Part shown: positions 36,182 to 54,601 of the stretch, in pieces
How positions within the stretch are numbered: position 1 is the first letter of the stretch
How the letters are laid out: each line of letters begins with the position of its first letter
DNA from: Anoplopoma fimbria
Lineage: Eukaryota; Chordata; Actinopteri; Perciformes; Anoplopomatidae
Length of the DNA: 64,000 bases
Assembly (NCBI RefSeq): GCF_027596085.1
Contig: NC_072450.1
Span: 7,693,403 to 7,757,402 of the forward strand
Reading direction: 5' to 3'
Notes under the pieces: generated by a model
Seen by the model: the letters and a program-made list of their open reading frames with translations, nothing else
Told to the model about the DNA's origin: nothing
The model's database searches: none
Position numbers and translations under genes: made by a program

Positions 36182-36964
36182 TTTTAAGAAATGGTTTGGT
36201 ATTTTGAGAAATATACTTATTTGCTTTTTGGTGAAAATTAGAGAGAAGATTCAGATCTCTCACATACAGTCAGCAGCCTGTTAGCTTAGCACGAAGACTG
36301 GAGTCGGGGGAATTAGCTGGCATTCTGCTCTCCTTCCCTATCTATTTTGCAAGGGCACCACCTCTGCATCCGCCCGCCCAAGATGTTTGTGATTGGTTTA
36401 AATACTGATAGTGTGCTGAGCCAGACCTTTAGCGATGACACAGCGCTGTGTTGATAGGTCCGGCTCTGCGAGACTAGTCCAAAGGAACCAAAATCCAGCT
36501 ACCAGCACCTCTCAAGCTCTTTGATAAACACGCTATAGTTTGTCCGTTTAATGCTTATTACAAACTGAAGTGTAAAAGCAACATTTGTGGTTTTACAGGG
36601 GGTTATGTGCATTTTATATCTGAGCAACTTAACAGCAGAGACTTTGGAAAGTTTCAGTGCCTTAACAAGAAATAGTCCAGCACATAATCCCCAGTTAAAA
36701 CCGCACATTTTGATTTTTACACTCTGCACAAATAAGATATAACACTTTGATCAGTAAGCTTTAGTAAGGTGTTGTTGGGTGGATTTTTTTTTTTTAACCT
36801 TTGGAGTGAACCAGGCTAGATATTTCCCTGTTTCCAGTCTTTAAGCTACACAAAGCTAACTTGCTCCTGGCTATAGCGACAGTGGGATCTTCTTCTCATC
36901 TGACTCCCTGCCTGGAAGCAAATAAATATAAATTTCCCAAAATGTCATACCATTCCTTTAAAAA
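36182..36964. mobile_element. TIR element (GCTAAGCTAA family), copy B, longest copy
   Basis: The ends pair as inverted repeats: TTTTAAGAAATGGTTTGGTA at left, against CATACCATTCCTTTAAAAA at right. Further in are ATTTGC and AGAAGATTCAGATC against GATCTTCTTCTCATC. TTAGCTTAGCACGAAGACTG and CAGTCTTTAAGCTACACAAA are the inner inverted segments. At about 780 bp it includes the family middle part (CCAGCTACCAGCACCTCTCA) but no transposase. Confidence 0.85.
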
Positions 36965-39900
36965 CAGGATGATTTGTAGATAACTGCCACAGCTCACTCT
37001 AGCTCTAACAACATGGCTTTTTCATATTTAAATGGGTCACTTGCAGCATTTCTTCCGCACAAGTAAATCACATCTTTGTGTGGTAAAAAACCAACAACAC
37101 ATGATCTTGTGGTTTATCTAAAGAGGCTTAGTAAAAACTGCATGTGCTTAATTGTTCAGCATGACGGCACATAGCCCTTGTTTATGTGAACTTGGGATGT
37201 CTGTTCTCATCTGGAGAAATGCCCCTGATCGGGAAGACAGAAGAAGAGGCCACCCACAGGGCAAGTAGCTGTCATCGTTGATTCACTGCAGGCTGAATTT
37301 AGTAAATTCTTAAGCAGCCTCTCTGAAGAGAACCCACCTTCTATGGAGGAACTTCACAAAAGAGACCTCTTACATTCTCTGGGTGGGAGATTACTGGGAG
37401 GGCTGGTGCAATTATGCGTTCTCATGATGAATGGAGTGGAGCAGAGAGTTGTAGCTAATCTGCAACTCAAACAAGAGTAAATCTAAGCTAATCAACGGCG
37501 AATTACAATGCCAGGCCCAGGCAAAAAACATAACAACTCGGGATTGGGTGTGTGCTGGTGATTCATGCTATGCTTTTCAAACCATGGTGAAATACGCCCT
37601 CGGGCACGAAACGGCTTAGTCAAAGAGCCACTCAACACATTTGGAAGGGAATAAACACACAGCAACGCAAAGAAACAGGTAAAAGGTTGAGAGACAACAT
37701 TACATTACGCTGGAAGAATATCAATCAAAGCCTGTCACAACAACATGTGAACCAGAAGACAGACTTCCTGATAAAGATGTCAGAAATCTGAGTGAACTTG
37801 AATCTAAGCAAAAGAGACCTTAATAGATTAAGGGTCGCAGTCTGTGCATGTCACTGTAGAGATTTACGTCTTACTGAAGATTTGGCTTGTTTTTAAAAGG
37901 AAGAGAAGATGCTGGTATGATGAATAAATCCACCATAACCCCGGTAAATAGAAGGCTTAACGCAGGTCTTATGAGTCAAACCAAACTATCATTCCCAAGT
38001 AAATATCCCTTTCAAGACTCAAGTGTAGTTCTGTAAAAGCCTGATTGTTTGGGGGTTTCAACAGGACTAAAAGTGAACGCTGGAATGCTTTTATACTGAG
38101 GGTTCAACCGTGCGAAAAAATCTGGAGTAATCCTGAAGGATTTCTGATCTTAAAAGGTAACTTAGGTTATTACAACACTTGAGATGTGCAATCATGTTGA
38201 AGCATCTTTGTGATTAACAAGAGTGGGATTAATGGCTGAGGCCACTAATAATAAAATTGATGGGAAAATTAAGACTTTGCATTGCTCACAATATGGCAAC
38301 AAGTGAGGTTAATACATCAAATTGCACTTAAAATGTATTTTGTTTCAGATTTTTACAATATTAAACCAAATTGTATAACATTTATGGTAGTCATCTATTC
38401 TGCTACAGCCATTAAAGGTATTTACACTCATTAAGTACCTCGCTTCAAAGGTAGTTTGCGTTGTCGGTGGCGGGGTCTGCCATTCCAGTGCTGGATTCAA
38501 ATAACGTGCACAAGAGATTCAAAGGAAGGAAGACTATTTAGACTTTAAATAACTTTCCGTCCAAAGAGATCCAAGCGTTTCCCCTCCGTGTGGGTGTGAT
38601 GCCTTCAGGTCCAGGAAGAAAAATGCCATCCAAGAAGTCCAAGTCCAATAATTGGTCCATGTGTCGAAGGGTTTATCAGGCGTCGGTTTATTCACCTTTG
38701 AGGCAGGATTTTACAACTCTGAAAAGTTCTTGCGGCAGCAATCATTTTCTCCTCCCGCTCAATGCTTGTGAGGTAAACAACATAATTACCACAATGCTCA
38801 ACTTTACACGCTTTAATGCTATAAGGAATGTGCACATGCATGTACTGTATTTGATTAGGCTAAACAGTGTGTTGCTGGGTGACGTTGGATTACGTGATGA
38901 GCCAGGATCAACATTTTACTTGACGGCTGTGCTTTGTTTTTGCCCGGAGTCCTCTGTGTCATCCCCCCATGCTGTGCCAATGAAATGGTCTCATTGAGAT
39001 GAATGAGAAGGCTGTGTTTTATAAAGCAGCGCTATTGTTGGTCTAAATGGTCTTCGGTGTGAGAAGGGTAACGACAGGCCTGCCTCCGACGAGGAGGAGA
39101 GAGGAACACCATTTCTCTTGGGGTTTTTAGGTTCTTGACTAATAACATAGCTGCAATGTTTTTGTCCCATAAAAACTGATGAGAGAAATAAAACAAAATT
39201 AAGCAATTTCTGGTTTATATCTTGTGCTTTGAGAAACCAGATGATGATGGCAGAACATTTTCTAAAAGATGCCATCTGTATACAACAACATACACGCTTT
39301 TTTATTTTGACAAATGAAGTTTTAATTGGAATAAGGGAGGCACAACATCAAACATGAGGATCTTTTGCTATTTATGCAAACAAAGTTTGTCAAAATGATT
39401 ATATGTCTCTGTCCTGCACACTTTTAAGCAATATTCCTTATGCAAAATGCAAATGTGAGCTGATATTGATAATATGTCAGCTTTGAAAACTCCTGGTAAA
39501 ATGTCAGTACAACCCAGTGGAGAATGAAGCCATTTGTTTGAAAACATCATTTGCCATGTTCCCGTGGGATCAGACTGTTTTTCCTCCTCGGCTCACTCCT
39601 CTTGACGTCAGTTTGCAGCTGATGGGACCAGCCCCTTCTTGGCACCCTGGTGGTAGTGACTCTCCAGCTTCCCTGTGAGGGAAAGGGGGTGAAAGGAAAC
39701 GGGGGGAGGGGAGAAAAGAGGAAGGGATGAATCAAAACACCATCAAAAAGGGACAGTGACCTTTCTGAGAGCTCAAGGCCGGCTGATTAGAGGCGGCCCC
39801 GGTTAGACAGTGGAGAGAGAGAGAGGGGTGATGAGGTAAAAGGCCAATCAGACCTTTTATTCCACAGCACAGAGCGATTAGACCACAACCTTTGTTGGCA

Positions 39901-40029
39901 GCAAAATAAAGAGTCTTTTAAATCAGTTATATAGATGTACATTCAGTATAATTAAATGGTAACAAAGATCACTCATACAAAGGATGACAATATATGTTGT
40001 TAGTGAAGTCTAGAATTACTGCATTGCAT
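36965..40029. other. Non-coding flank: no gene seen
   Basis: Mostly unique AT-rich DNA. The plus-strand open frame 38590-38997 shows no recognisable domain and no flanking splice logic. Part of the stretch (37.2-37.7 kb) is of balanced composition and could be conserved non-coding DNA. Confidence 0.4.
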
Positions 40030-40350
40030 TTGTATGCCTCCGCCAACCAGTCAATTTGCGGTTTACATTCTTGTCTATCCAAAATGATAACGTAATTATT
40101 TCATCATATTAGAAATGTTTGTAAAATTGTCATAAATAGCATATTCATTCTTGAGGTCCGGCCAATATCTTGTTTTGTGAGGTCACGGTGATCTTTGACC
40201 ACCAAATTCTAATCAGGTCATCATTGAGTCCACGAGGGAAATATTTGTAGAAATTTGCTCATAGCATTCCTGAGATAGTACGTTAACAAGAATGGACATA
40301 TATATGTACGGTCCAACCGGAAAACATAACGCCTCCAGCCTGCATGGCTT
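40030..40350 (+). mobile_element. Interspersed fish repeat with nuclear-receptor-like half-sites
   Basis: GAGGTCACGGTGATCTTTGA, CCACCAAATTCTAATCAGGT and AACATAACGCCTCCAGCC match, in order, a teleost repeat family that ends in AAACATAATGCCTCCGGCC. This copy is diverged. The motif near 40182-40203 has AGGTCA and TGACC half-sites. Confidence 0.65.
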
Positions 40351-40689
40351 TATAAATGAAAACACATGCATGCTGATGCCTGAGTTCTATTATATGAGTC
40401 ACAGTGGTGAGTATGATAGCTGTCATCAATACTTAATTTAATGGCCCTGTGGTAAATGGCATCTTTTGATAGTATAGGGGATTGTGTAATGTTTTTTGTT
40501 TTGAAAGGAGACAACAGTATCTGTATAAATGTTCAGTTTGAATTTTGAGTTTTTGAACAAGGTGCTTTTGTAGGACATTCTACAATCAAAACAAATTCCT
40601 ATAATGCTGTACTGTATCTATTTGATTTCTAACAAGAGTATGGATAGAAGTAGCAACATCAAAGTCATGATTTTATGACGTTTTTTTTC

Positions 40690-41010
40690 AGGGTCTGGAA
40701 CATTATTCAAATTGATAAAAGAGGTCTGGAAGTCTTCAAAACCGATTGTAATCTGGAGAAGGCCTGATGTGAGTAAGAGCCGATGACATAGAAGATGGTA
40801 TCGTCAGCATAAGAAAGGATATTGCAATGTACAGTTGGAAAATCAATATTATAAATGTATACAGTAAATAGTAGGGGGGCTAATATTGACCCTTGTGGGA
40901 CACCTTTAGCAACCAACTTGATTTGAAGACATCTGTAACAACAGCTTGAGCTCTAGCAGGAAGACATGATTTGCAACAGATGAATAAAAACCAGAGGAAC
41001 AGAGGAAGGG
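40690..41010 (-). mobile_element. Non-LTR retrotransposon remnant (reverse-transcriptase fragment)
   Basis: The minus strand encodes KGVPQGSILAPLLFTVYI and, 15 residues on, the catalytic motif YADDT (codons at 40811-40797). These are conserved RT palm-domain blocks with normal spacing for L2/CR1-like LINEs. The upstream part (RAQAVVTD-like) is in another frame and contains a stop. After the YADD block the frame shifts again before a NLNNVPDP segment. It is a dead 5'- and 3'-truncated copy of only about 100 codons. The clade is not certain. Confidence 0.8.
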
Positions 41011-42170
41011 CTATCAATAGTGACTGATAAACATTACACTACACAATCCTTTCTCTGTGTACTCAGTTGATGTATCCAAGGAATGTTAATGTCTGTGCAC
41101 GTTTCTTGGTTTGCCAAGAATGTAACAGTCGAGGATTCTCTCATCAATTTCTTTGTTTTGATTTGGTAGCTGAGCCAGTTAACAACACCTGTCCTGCACA
41201 GACTTGCTGATTAGTAGACTGCAATTTCCAAGCCATAAAAACAGTAGCCTCCATTGTTGTGAGAATCTCCACAGTTATAATTTATTGCTCAAGGATTCAT
41301 GCAAAGCTCAGATGGGAGTGTTTGCAAAGATGAAAACAGCTGAGAACTTAAAGAGGGATTTGATCAAGTTGCTATTTATATAAATGCTTGTAGCTATGGT
41401 GCGTAAACAAAACCCCCTTTAGCCACTGACTGGACATGACCCCTTAACAAACTGTAACCGACACCTTTCCTTCTAAAAACAGCCCTCACAATATCATTCA
41501 CAATATCAACACCTTCCATTAGAGCTCATTCTCAAAAACTATGGTCTGCTGCTTTTTCCGTTTCTGTGCAGAACAACCTCAGCTGGGCTTTGATAACCTG
41601 CGTTGACCCCGTCCGTAACTGGAAGGCAAATAATAAGCCTGTTGTCTCCCTGACTAACACAAGACTCCTGCTTGTCAAACCACAGCATTAGCTGGCTGAT
41701 TTCCCCGTGGCTGAGGCGGGGAGGAAAAAAAATGATCCAAGTGTGACAGGCTGGGGCGGTGGTTGTCACTTGTGCTTTCTTTTCATGTTGTCACGTTATG
41801 GCTGAACTCTGTGGGTAGTAGCAGCATAAACAAGGTGTTTAGGAGAAGTGCTGTTTGCTCACCATTTCCAAGTCTGTCTGAATGGCTGTCAGTGTCTGTC
41901 TGCTCTGCCGGGAGCGAGTGCTGCTTAGGCGTGGAAACACCTCTGGAATTTTTGGGGTGAATGCTGCCAAACGGTTTTCTGAGATTGCTTCAATGATAAA
42001 TCCACCATAACAGAAATGCGCCATTGTTGATTCTTTTTGGGGGGTTGTTCGAGTCACAGCTTGAGTCAGTTTAGTGGAAAATTGCCTATGGCAGTTTTCC
42101 CTGTCATGACATTTCTGTGAAAAGTATAATGAAAAATGCGTTAACTTCAAGGACACACAAGGATGCTGGG

Positions 42171-42462
42171 GCGGCTGTGGCGTAGTGGAGAGCAAGGTAG
42201 TTCTCCAATCAGAAGGTCGGTGGTTCGATACCCGGCTTCGGCAGTCGATGTGTCCTTGGGCAAGACACTTAACCCCAAGTTGCTCCCGAAGGCTTGCCAT
42301 CGGTGTGGACTGGATGTGAATGAATGTTAGTTAGAGTCTGATGGTGGCACCTTGCATGGTAGCCTGTCATCAGTGTGTGAATGGGTGAATGATATGTAAT
42401 ATACTACTGATTGTAAGTCGCTTTGGATAAAAGCGTCTGCTAAATGACTGTAATGTAATGTA
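42171..42462 (+). mobile_element. tRNA-derived SINE, near full length
   Basis: Same family as the copy at 29.9-30.2 kb: GGCGGCTGTGGCGTAGTGG with box A, GGTTCGATACC as box B, a TGTCCTTGGGCAAGACACTT body segment, and the GTCGCTTTGGATAAAAGCGT tail with TAATG units. ATGCTGG flanks both ends as a likely short target duplication. The head does not fold as an intact tRNA gene. Confidence 0.9.
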
Positions 42463-44316
42463 ATGCTGGAATGAGAATGCGCCTTGCTCAAAGTAGTTTT
42501 TTTTCTAAAATTAATTTTGCCGGGTGATGAATTTTAAATCATAGATCCTTGCCTTGCTATACTATAAATAAAACAGAAGCAAAGACATTCTAAGCCACAC
42601 ACCTAAATAAAAAGAGTTTTAATAAATCACACCAGAAGATGAAATCTTTGAAATGCTTCATTTGGGTGTACAACCATATTTAATCCACCGGCTGGCTGAA
42701 AGAATCACAGTGATATGAGTTGTAATCAGTAAGTCATACCAAGATAACTAAAAATATGCATTTATTAATTTTTGTGCCACCTTTGGGCAACGCAACAAGC
42801 TGCCAACACTGATGTATTATCACCTAATAAAGTTGTTAAACGGTTGCCTATTTACACCTCCAGAGGACAAGGAGAAACATTAGCATGTATTCAAAGTCAT
42901 CGCCACCTGGCAGATCTAAGTTCAACATTCACTGTGTTTTTGTCTACATCTCCAGTGGGAAATATTTGGCTCCTCAGCTGCTAAATGTTCCACAATGTTC
43001 ACCAGCTAGTTGCTAACTGTGTCTGTTTGCTATTAAGTGCTGGGCAGGTGGCTTATAGTTGGAATTTTAGAGCCTTTTTCACTGAAAACAGCTGACTGCT
43101 GGAGCTGAAACTGCACTGTGAGTGCTGGGAAAGAGAACCAAAAACAGTTGGGGCAAAAAAAAAAAACAACTAAACAACATGCTGCAAAAATAGAAAAATG
43201 TAAATTCAGTGAAGATGTAAGTAAGACAAGTTGGCAAGCATTATCACTTAGGCAACTGAACCAATCATGCTGACCAATTTAACACCATGAACGGTTTGTA
43301 ATGTCACACTACTTGCATGTGCTACCATGTGACATAACTTGGGGGTATTTTCCCAGCGTTTCAACAACATAACCGAGAGGAGCCTATTTCTCATTCATAA
43401 TCTACCAATCCACCGTCATTCTGAACATAACTCAGCCCTTCAGATAGCGATGTTATCTGTTTTGGGGAGTTCCTAGCACAGTTGTTTATTCACGGCTAAA
43501 AGAAAATAGGGGAATGTTGAAATCATTTTCCAGGGACAACATGAGATCTTCCAGGACCTTTTCTCAAATTTTCCATGTTCGTTCAATAGTAGTTAAATGC
43601 TTATGCTTTACCTTTTTTAAATCTTTGCTGTCCTTGTTCTTTGCTCTTATGTCTATTTCTGTCCAAGTATAATGAGGAAAAACAACAACAAAAAAAGTCA
43701 AATTCCTTGTATGTGTTAACAGACTTGGCCAACAAAGCTAATTCTGATTATTAATATTCTTATCAGTATTGATGCTTTCCTTATTATGATATATTTAAAA
43801 AAAAAAAGAAAGTCTACTTCCTTGGTGTTTGTATGTGTGAATGAAACCAAAGTAACTGTACAAGTACATTGTTTTGTCAGTTCTGTCACCATAGCAACCC
43901 TCAGAGTATTAACGCTGCTTAAACTGAATGTTCCACTTAGTGTTTTTTTCTAATGCAGGGGAACGGTTTGAGAAGTGTCCCTCAGGCAATTTCCTCAACT
44001 TATTAAAATATATCCCTGAGTGAAACTTGGACTAATAACAAGGTTTTGTACAAATACTACTACGAACTGGGCGAGTACTACGGCAGCAGCAGCAACAACA
44101 TAGAGAGCAGTAAGTGGGCCCTGTTGTCACGTCTGTCAGAGGTTGTATGAACAAGTCAGACTCATTATATTCGCCCTGGAAAGTCAATCCAGCAATGTTC
44201 CATATTCCTCGGGTTGAAGGCGAGTTTTGTTAATGGCTCTGGAGCTGCTGAGCTGTCGCATTTTCAGAGTAGGTGCCGCGGAGCCCGAGAGAGCTGGAGG
44301 GAATGCAAGTAAAAGT

Positions 44317-44465
44317 GGGGGGGGGGGGGGGGAAGGAGTGGGTGGAAAAAACAGGGAGACAGCAAAAAACGAGACAGAAGGGATGAGAAGAGGGGGAGGG
44401 GGTGGTAGGAGAAAGGGATACAGATAGGACAGCAGGAGAGAGGTAGAGAGAGAGAGAGAGAGGGG
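44317..44465. repeat. G16 run and purine-rich GA tract
   Basis: Sixteen G are followed by 130 bases that are almost pure purine, with a GA run at about 44444-44461. ORFs on both strands here are compositional artefacts. Confidence 0.85.
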
Positions 44466-44479
44466 GAGAAACAGAAAGG

Positions 44480-45120
44480 CTGGCCCATCGATTGGCTGAG
44501 ATAATTTCCCATTGATTGCTGCACTGTTTGGAGATTGCTGGAGAAAAAAGGTTTATTGCCCACATGGTGCAGCTGGGGAGGAGGCCATAAAATAAGCACA
44601 GGTTGTCTTGCAGAGGGCTGGCGCTCCATCACCAAGGCCGTAAAAACACACACTCAGCCACACAGACGCTCGTACATACACTATACTCGGATACTCTGCT
44701 TACATATTCATGTGACTGCGTGCTTATTATTCCCATTACACATAGCGGGACAGTGGAGCCCGGCGCACTCGCTTAAAAAAAAAAAAATCCCTTGAAAATC
44801 CAGGGCCAGTAGTGCGAAGAGCATTTATTGGACTGAAATGGAGGTCCATTGACATCCTCCCTGACATCAATAACACGCAGGCCCATCAGCTTCCTTGCAG
44901 TAATAATCACAAGAATAATTGGCTGCTTGCTGTTTCTCTTTCTGTGAGAGTAACTGCCCACGCACTGAAGAATAAAAAGGCTGAATTTTGTATTCTATCC
45001 TTTTATTACACAGCGGTCCCAAAGCACCTGGATAATAAACCCGAGCACGGCTACGCACACACACTTCATCCACATGTTGATACACTCTCTCCGATGACGC
45101 ACTTTGACATGAGGTGATTA
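44480..45120. other. Unique, balanced-composition block; candidate conserved non-coding element
   Basis: No repeat family is recognised. The block has homeodomain/Sox-like motifs (AATAATTGG near 44914, CATTGATTG near 44510, TTTATTGGAC near 44824) and is open in overlapping frames on both strands. Both are common in conserved non-coding DNA but are not proof. No splice-flanked coding exon could be defined. Confidence 0.25.
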
Positions 45121-45659
45121 CTTCCTGCCTTCCAAAGATGACACAGAAATTGGAGGGGAAGTTTAAAGTGGAGCACCACCAGCTCTGTGACTGAATGTAA
45201 CACCTTCAACAGTATCTGTTACATCGATTCCCACCGGGCTCCCACAGTAACCAATGCAGCGTCTGTAACAAGTATACTGCCTGGAGAGCAAAAAGAAGTT
45301 TAGAGAGCAAAAGAAAACTAAATGGCTAAAGCTGGTTAAATGGTTTGAATTCAAACATGTCAAGGAACAGATGGGAAGGCATATATTCCACCAGAGCATT
45401 TTTCACATCTACATTTTTATAGAAATACTCATGTGAACTGATGGATCTTCAGTTCACACACTTACATTGGGGGTGTGGTAGATAATGCTGGTCTTATTTC
45501 TGTCAACAAAACCACCGAACTAACAAAAACAACGATGTATTTCCCCATTCTTTACACTTTCTGAATTCCCTACAATATCCATGACACTCGGCCCCAAGTC
45601 CATTCATTCATAACAAAGACATCTTTAAAAGGAGGTCACAACTGTAGAGTTTCACTTAA

Positions 45660-45965
45660 GAAAAAAAAGGCTAAAAGCAATTCTAACATGCTGAATTTAG
45701 TTTAATGTTAACTATCTTAGTTTATCATCAGGTATAATAAAAATCGCTAAGTAGCAGTAAACACAAAGTACAACCGAAGCTGATGGGAATGATGAATATC
45801 TGTATTAAAGTGGATGTTGTGGTTTTTCGATGGATAAGTTGAAATGTCGACCAACTGGTGGCGCTAAAAGCAAAAGTCAGGTTCATCCTCTGGGCACTAT
45901 GAATGTCTGTACATGATTTAATGGCAATCCAACCAATAGTTTAACAAAGACTTAATTCTACTGGG
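45660..45965 (-). mobile_element. Interspersed fish repeat, inverted copy of the 32.2-32.8 kb family
   Basis: Read on the minus strand it has ATTGGTTGGATTGCCATTAA, GTACAGACATTCATAGTGCC, TTTTAGCGCCACCAGTTGG and CCCATCAGCTTCGGTTGTAC. These are the same landmarks as the 32 kb copy, with the two halves rearranged. Confidence 0.7.
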
Positions 45966-51476
<5,511 letters not shown>

Positions 51477-52964
51477 GCAGATAAGCTGTTCCAAAGCTAA
51501 GGGTGAATGTTTATTTCCTTTATTGAGGCTTCGCAATCATTAAATCAGCTTAACTTAGTTGTAACAGTGTACTTCTCTATTAAGAAAATTACACATTTTG
51601 TATTGTAAGAAATAAATAATAAAGTAAAGCACCAATGTAGGTATTGATGCAATAGAAGAATAGAATTGACTTATAATTAAGACATATAATTCATATTTAA
51701 ATAGAAGCTCTGTGTACAGGGTTGACAAACTATGCCAAACTTCTCAATTTGTTCTGAATGCTGAGCATTGAAATATCATGAAAAACTGTATAATTTCAAC
51801 TACAACTCATTAGATATTAGAGAAAAAGAGACTAATGCCAAAATGCCCCTCCTCCTATAAAACCAATGTGAAAAGTGAAGTGAAGAGTAGCCATTACCCT
51901 TTCAATCAGTCTGTGAATTGCTAATGCTAATTGCTAGCTCACACATATTCCAGCCTTGTATGGTAACTTAAATTCATAAATGTTTAGAAGACTTAATACT
52001 GAATTTTGTCACCATAACAGTGTCTTTACAGAACTCTTGCGCAACCATCATTTTTTTTTACCATAGTCAACATGCTAGCGATTAGATTTAGCGCTAGCGA
52101 TTCGCATAAGCTAATTGAAAGGGTAATGGCTATCATGAATTGTAATTTTAAAAACATTGAAGTCCGGCTACATGTTAAAGTATTGCATTTGAAACCCAGG
52201 AGTCCTTGTGGTGTTTTTTATTTCTATTTTCTGTAACTGTTGAATTTGGAAGCTAGCTAACTAACTATCCAGCCGCTACATAAATCAAATTTGACAGTTT
52301 AACACCTCATTCACACACTCTTGTCACAGCGTAGGAAAGAACAGTGCTATCACCAGATAATCCGTCATTAACATTGATTCACCAGATTTTGTGGCTTAAT
52401 TTCAATTCCACAGAAAAGAGAAAAGGCTTGTGCTGTGATTGTTATGCTACACTGGTTATGGGAGATGAGCAGACCTTAGATGTGACTGGGCTTGTTCCCC
52501 AACACCCGCCTCTCTCTAATCTTCTCAGCTAGTAAAATCTACTATTGTCAGGTTGCAATAGAAACGCTGGTGATAAGAATATCTAGTATCCCAATCAGGC
52601 TTCTCATCCGCCTAAAGGAAGCACTCACAAGAGTGAAAATGAGGGCAGTCATCCAGGAGATGTTTTATTCCTTTCACATCAGCTTCTACAATATCTTCTT
52701 GTTGAAACAACGTGTTGTCCAAGCTTCTCCAAACACTGTGAAAAGCCTGGTGACTGCATGTTATTTAAACAACCGTCAAATCTCAGCAAATAAGAAGAGA
52801 ACACTAACAGAATTATTAAAAGAAGACTGCTAATTACACCCAGATAACAATGTTAATCCAACATGAAACCAGTGCGGACTGGATTTACTGTTTAGTGCTT
52901 GAAGATGTTTCTGAAATTGTTTTATGAATTGTAGCTCTGAGATTTTTCTTTTGATAAAAAGTGC

Positions 52965-53300
52965 ATTATAAATGAAGCTGAAACAGTTGAATAATTTAAG
53001 AATAATCTTTTTAATTTATTCGGGTTTTTTTTTTTTAAGTCTGTTTTATCAGCAATTCAAATTAGAATGATTTGAAGGATCTCTTACTTTTTTTAAAGAT
53101 AAAAAACTGAATATCTTTGGATTTGGACTGTTGGCCAGACAAAAAACACATTTCAACACTTTGGGAAACTGCATAGATCTTTTTTTTTTTTTTAAACTAT
53201 CTTCTCTTTTACATTTTATGGAACAATCCAGAAAACAATCGTTAATGATAATCATTTTTGGTTGTTGCGTTAATTGTAATCAAAACATAGTATTATCAGT
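52965..53300. mobile_element. Degraded hAT-like MITE (GGACTGTTGG family)
   Basis: Contains ATCTTTGGATTTGGACTGTT and GGCCAGACAAAAAACACATT, matching the landmark in the copies at 61.7 and 62.8 kb. Flanks are AT-rich, with GAAGCTGAAACAGTTGAATAA near the left end. Confidence 0.6.
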
Positions 53301-53644
53301 ATAATCATTGTTTAGGACCACAATTAAAACATAGAGTACTAGGAAGTCTTTATTCAACAAATGTTAAAAAATGATCCTACTAGGGGTAAAATTACTCGTC
53401 CTTTATGCGTAATTATGGTCACATTGGCTATGATGTGTATAATGTTGGTGTTTTATCCCCACTTTGACACCACATCTCCATTTCTTTCAATTCCATTTGC
53501 AATTCATCCTCGAGAGACAAGAAAAACCTCTTGTCAGGCTCCACACACTCTGGAGCCGAGGGCTTTAGAAAGCTACTTAAATCCTCAGTAGCCACAATGT
53601 CAAAGGGACAAAATATAAAGTGTAGCCCTTTTTTTCTTTTACAG

Positions 53645-53665
53645 CCGCGATGGGACTCTGAAAAG
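53645..53665 (+). other. Candidate 21-nt microexon
   Basis: A strong acceptor (CCCTTTTTTTCTTTTACAG, AG at 53643-53644) is followed after 21 nt by a good donor (AAAAG|GTGAGC, GT at 53666-53667). The length is a multiple of three. In two frames it is open (PRWDSEK, or a split-codon frame reading RDGTLK); the third has a stop. The surrounding 53.45-53.93 kb looks unique rather than repetitive. No neighbouring exon was found on this strand, so it may be coincidence. Confidence 0.25.
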
Positions 53666-54179
53666 GTGAGCACAGCCGTGTTATTAAAAAGGGTCCTTAT
53701 AAAAGCAGCCTTGGCCACATCTAATTAGAATGTAAATGTAGTGTGGGCCGGGGATGGATCACAGAGGATAGACATTGGCATTTAGATTATGCTGAGACTA
53801 GATTACTGATGACACTGTGTGTTGGTGAGATAGCCTTTTTGAGAGCAGCTTGGCAACTGACTAATTGTGTTTCACCACTAGCAATGTGGGCCGCCGCTGT
53901 TCTATCGCTGGTAATTAACAAGAGGGAAGGGAGAGGTACATTGTTGCGTGTGCATAATACAAACAATCCTCGATACGCCAGGAATAAAACACACACACAC
54001 ACACACACACTCAGGCAATCTTGCACCTCTTGTACCTCGTACTAGATTGAGAGAATGAAGTGCTTCTTTGCACTAAGCCTAGACTCAGTAGAAATCCTCT
54101 CACCTCCACACAATTCCTCACTGGGGGCATATGCCATGAACAGAGCAGCTAAGACCAAACAGAGAAACCAAAGACAGAA

Positions 54180-54253
54180 TGGAGACGGCGGAGACAGAAG
54201 GAGAGGGAAGGGGGGAGGGAAACAGAGAAGAACAGAGAGGGAGGGAGGGCGAG

Positions 54254-54287
<34 letters not shown>

Positions 54288-54504
54288 AGAATGGAATAAA
54301 TTGAAGCTGATCTGGTGCTCTGCATTCTGAGGAAGCTGGATTTGCATATCTGTGCAGCGGTGCAGAGGGAGAAATGTGTCGGTGCTGACAGCAAGCTGAA
54401 TATCTTAAACCTCCGCTGACACCCCTGCAGGCACTCTCTCCTCGCGTTCACCGATACACGGTAGAAGGAACACACTCACAGAATATCACAGACACACACA
54501 AACA

Positions 54505-54600
<96 letters not shown>
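54180..54600. repeat. Purine tract plus long CA microsatellite
   Basis: A GGGA/GA-rich purine stretch (54180-54290, with pure GA at about 54259-54287) lies 200 bases from an imperfect then pure CA repeat (54491-54599). Overlapping ORFs are artefacts. Confidence 0.9.

Positions 54601-54601
<1 letters not shown>

Noticed and set aside
38590..38997. 135-codon plus-strand ORF
   Set aside because: No domain, no Kozak or splice support, irregular composition; likely chance.
42175..42245. tRNA-like box A and box B
   Set aside because: They belong to the SINE head; the sequence does not form an intact cloverleaf and the SINE tail follows.
44035..44112. Possible plus-strand exon (YKYYYELGEYYGSS) before GTAAGT
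   Set aside because: The donor is good, but there is no usable acceptor, the frame is short, and the peptide is low-complexity.
52492..52833. 113-codon plus-strand ORF
   Set aside because: No true ATG at the start and no similarity I can recognise; likely chance next to a MITE remnant.
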